Assembly (NCBI GenBank): GCA_034678415.1
Contig: JAXDBV010000318.1
Location: 1 to 7,740, forward strand
DNA from: JAXDBV01 sp034678415
GTDB taxonomy: Bacteria > Bacteroidota > Bacteroidia > Bacteroidales > VadinHA17
Direction of reading: 5' to 3'
DNA length: 7,740 bases
The notes beneath the pieces are model-generated. The model was not told the DNA's origin. It did no database searches and was given only the letters and a program-made list of their open reading frames with translations. Each line of letters opens with the position of its first letter. The first letter of the stretch is position 1. The position numbers and the translations under genes are program-made. Shown piece by piece: positions 6,497 to 7,740 of this stretch.

Positions 6497-7740
6497 ATGA
6501 AGCAGTACAATGCCATCAAGTCGAAACACCCTGATGCCATTCTGTTGTTCAGGGTAGGGGATTTTTATGAGACATTTGGTGAAGATGCCGTGAAGACCTC
6601 CCAGATTCTCGGCATTACGCTTACGAGGAGAGCCAATGGTGCGGCATCGTTTGTTGAACTGGCCGGTTTTCCTTTCCATGCCCTCGATACCTACCTGCCT
6701 AAACTGGTACGTGCGGGGCAACGGGTGGCTATTTGTGAACAGCTCGAAGATCCCAGGCTGGCCAAGAAAATAGTGAAACGCGGAATAATCGAACTGGTAA
6801 CCCCCGGCATATCCATGCACGAGCATGTGCTGAACCATAAGGAAAATAATTTCCTGGCTTCGGTATACCTGGATAATGAACTGGCCGGGGTAGCTTTTCT
6901 CGATATATCCACCGGTGAGTTCATGACATCGGAGGGCAACCTGGAATCGATCGATAAACTGCTCAGCTCTTTTCAGCCCAAGGAGGTGTTGCTGGAGAAA
7001 AGCAAGCAGAAACGCTTCGAAGACAGGTTCGGCCAGAAATATTATACATACAAACTGGATGACTGGATGTTCACCGAAGATACAGCCCGGGAACGACTGC
7101 TGAGACATTTTCAGACCTCTTCCCTGAAAGGCTTCGGTATCCACGGTCTGCGCCTCGGTACTACCGCTGCCGGCGCCATCCTTCAGTACCTTGACCTCAC
7201 CCAGCATGACCGGATCGAGCACATTACTTCCATTTCGCGGATCGAGGAGGATCATTATGTATGGCTCGATAAATTCACCATACGAAACCTTGAACTGTTC
7301 CAGCCTATCCATGAGGGAGGGAAAACGCTGTTCGATATTATTGATAAAACCATCACCCCTATGGGGGCGCGGCTTCTGAAACGATGGACCACCCTTCCGC
7401 TGAAAGACATATCCGTTATCAGGGAAAGACACGATATTGTTCAGTATCTCATCGAACACAACGAGTTCATTGAACTGGTGGCGAAACAGATGGCCGTGGT
7501 CGGCGATCTTGAAAGGCTGATTTCCAGGGTGGCTGTAGGAAAGATTATGCCGCGCGAGGTGGTACAACTTAACTGGGCATTGACCGCCATAGGCCCCCTC
7601 AAGGATGCCTGTGCAGAGGCCAGGGAGACAGGCCTGAGGAAGATGGCCGAGCAGCTGAATTCCTGTGATATGTTGCGGGAGCGTATCGGGAAGGAGATAC
7701 AGCCCGATCCGCCGGTCTCGGTCAACAGGGGACAGGTCAT
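6497..7740 (+). CDS. mutS: DNA mismatch repair protein MutS, N-terminal half (runs off right edge)
   Basis: From the ATG at 6497, 414 codons are visible of a protein usually near 850-880 residues. Domain I contains RVGDFYETF (19-27), whose Phe23 and Glu25 correspond to the mismatch-wedging Phe36 and Glu38 of E. coli MutS. It also has LGITLTRRANG, ELAGFPFHALDTYLPKLVRAGQRVAICEQLEDP (54-86) and a VTPG motif. The connector domain follows (about 118-230, FLDISTGEF). The core/lever domain starts near GAILQYLDLTQ (226-236) and contains IRNLELFQ, DKTITPMGARLLKRW (283-297) and VGDLERLISRVAVGK. The ATPase half lies outside the window. In the known pathway MutS binds mismatches in DNA and recruits MutL. 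The start is uncertain. The conserved T-P-L-M-K-Q-Y motif begins three codons before this ATG, and the frame is open back to the TAA at 6446-6448 with no ATG or GTG. TTG 6494 or CTG 6461 are alternatives; CTG would place the wedge Phe at residue 35. The gene is divergent from the sus-like operon. Confidence 0.96.
   Translation, partial: MKQYNAIKSKHPDAILLFRVGDFYETFGEDAVKTSQILGITLTRRANGAASFVELAGFPFHALDTYLPKLVRAGQRVAICEQLEDPRLAKKIVKRGIIELVTPGISMHEHVLNHKENNFLASVYLDNELAGVAFLDISTGEFMTSEGNLESIDKLLSSFQPKEVLLEKSKQKRFEDRFGQKYYTYKLDDWMFTEDTARERLLRHFQTSSLKGFGIHGLRLGTTAAGAILQYLDLTQHDRIEHITSISRIEEDHYVWLDKFTIRNLELFQPIHEGGKTLFDIIDKTITPMGARLLKRWTTLPLKDISVIRERHDIVQYLIEHNEFIELVAKQMAVVGDLERLISRVAVGKIMPREVVQLNWALTAIGPLKDACAEARETGLRKMAEQLNSCDMLRERIGKEIQPDPPVSVNRGQV

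Noticed and set aside
6377..7567. Long minus-strand open frame (396 codons) opposite mutS
   Set aside because: It lies antisense to an unmistakable mutS frame, its translation shows no recognisable domain, and it is explained by the codon use of mutS.
7441..7740. Minus-strand open frame at the right edge
   Set aside because: It is antisense to mutS domain III, which is conserved through the end of the window.

Overview
The window reads as a chromosomal segment of a Bacteroidota (Bacteroidetes) bacterium, probably in or near the Bacteroidales/Marinilabiliales. The evidence is a SusC/RagA - SusD/RagB outer-membrane pair, lipoproteins with an acidic residue after the lipobox cysteine, a -7 box of the TAnnTTTG type before mutS, almost no Shine-Dalgarno sequences, and moderate-GC genes separated by very AT-rich spacers. 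No tRNA, rRNA, CRISPR array, insertion sequence or phage gene was seen.

Layout. Positions 1-289 (minus strand) hold the first 96 codons of a saccharopine dehydrogenase-like enzyme that runs off the left edge. Its upstream spacer is extremely AT-rich and ends at a strong 16-17 bp terminator hairpin (465-504). Positions 525-5841 hold a compact three-gene operon on the minus strand, in the order susC-like (5841 to 2860), susD-like (2840 to 1392), then a small lipoprotein with a Calx-beta-like fold (1382 to 525). The gaps are 19 and 9 nt, and the operon ends at that terminator. From about 6497 (perhaps 6461) to the right edge on the plus strand is the 5' half of mutS, the mismatch-repair recognition ATPase. 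The operon and mutS are divergent, with about 650 bp between them.

Function. The three operon products fit one outer-membrane uptake complex: a TonB-dependent barrel, its substrate-capturing surface lid, and an accessory surface-binding lipoprotein. No glycoside hydrolase, peptidase, sulfatase or dedicated regulator lies in the window, so the substrate cannot be named. Both flanking genes are unrelated to uptake.

The least ordinary part is the 5842-6496 spacer. It holds two hairpins facing outward (5914-5949 and 6125-6154), each with a T-rich tract on its outer side. Between them is a 174-nt segment whose ends and interior pair in order into a long interrupted rod. This resembles a 6S-like or other structured RNA, with orientation undecided, or else a structured leader of the susC operon. 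A second oddity is that the conserved N-terminus of MutS extends upstream of the first in-frame ATG, with no canonical start codon in the extension.
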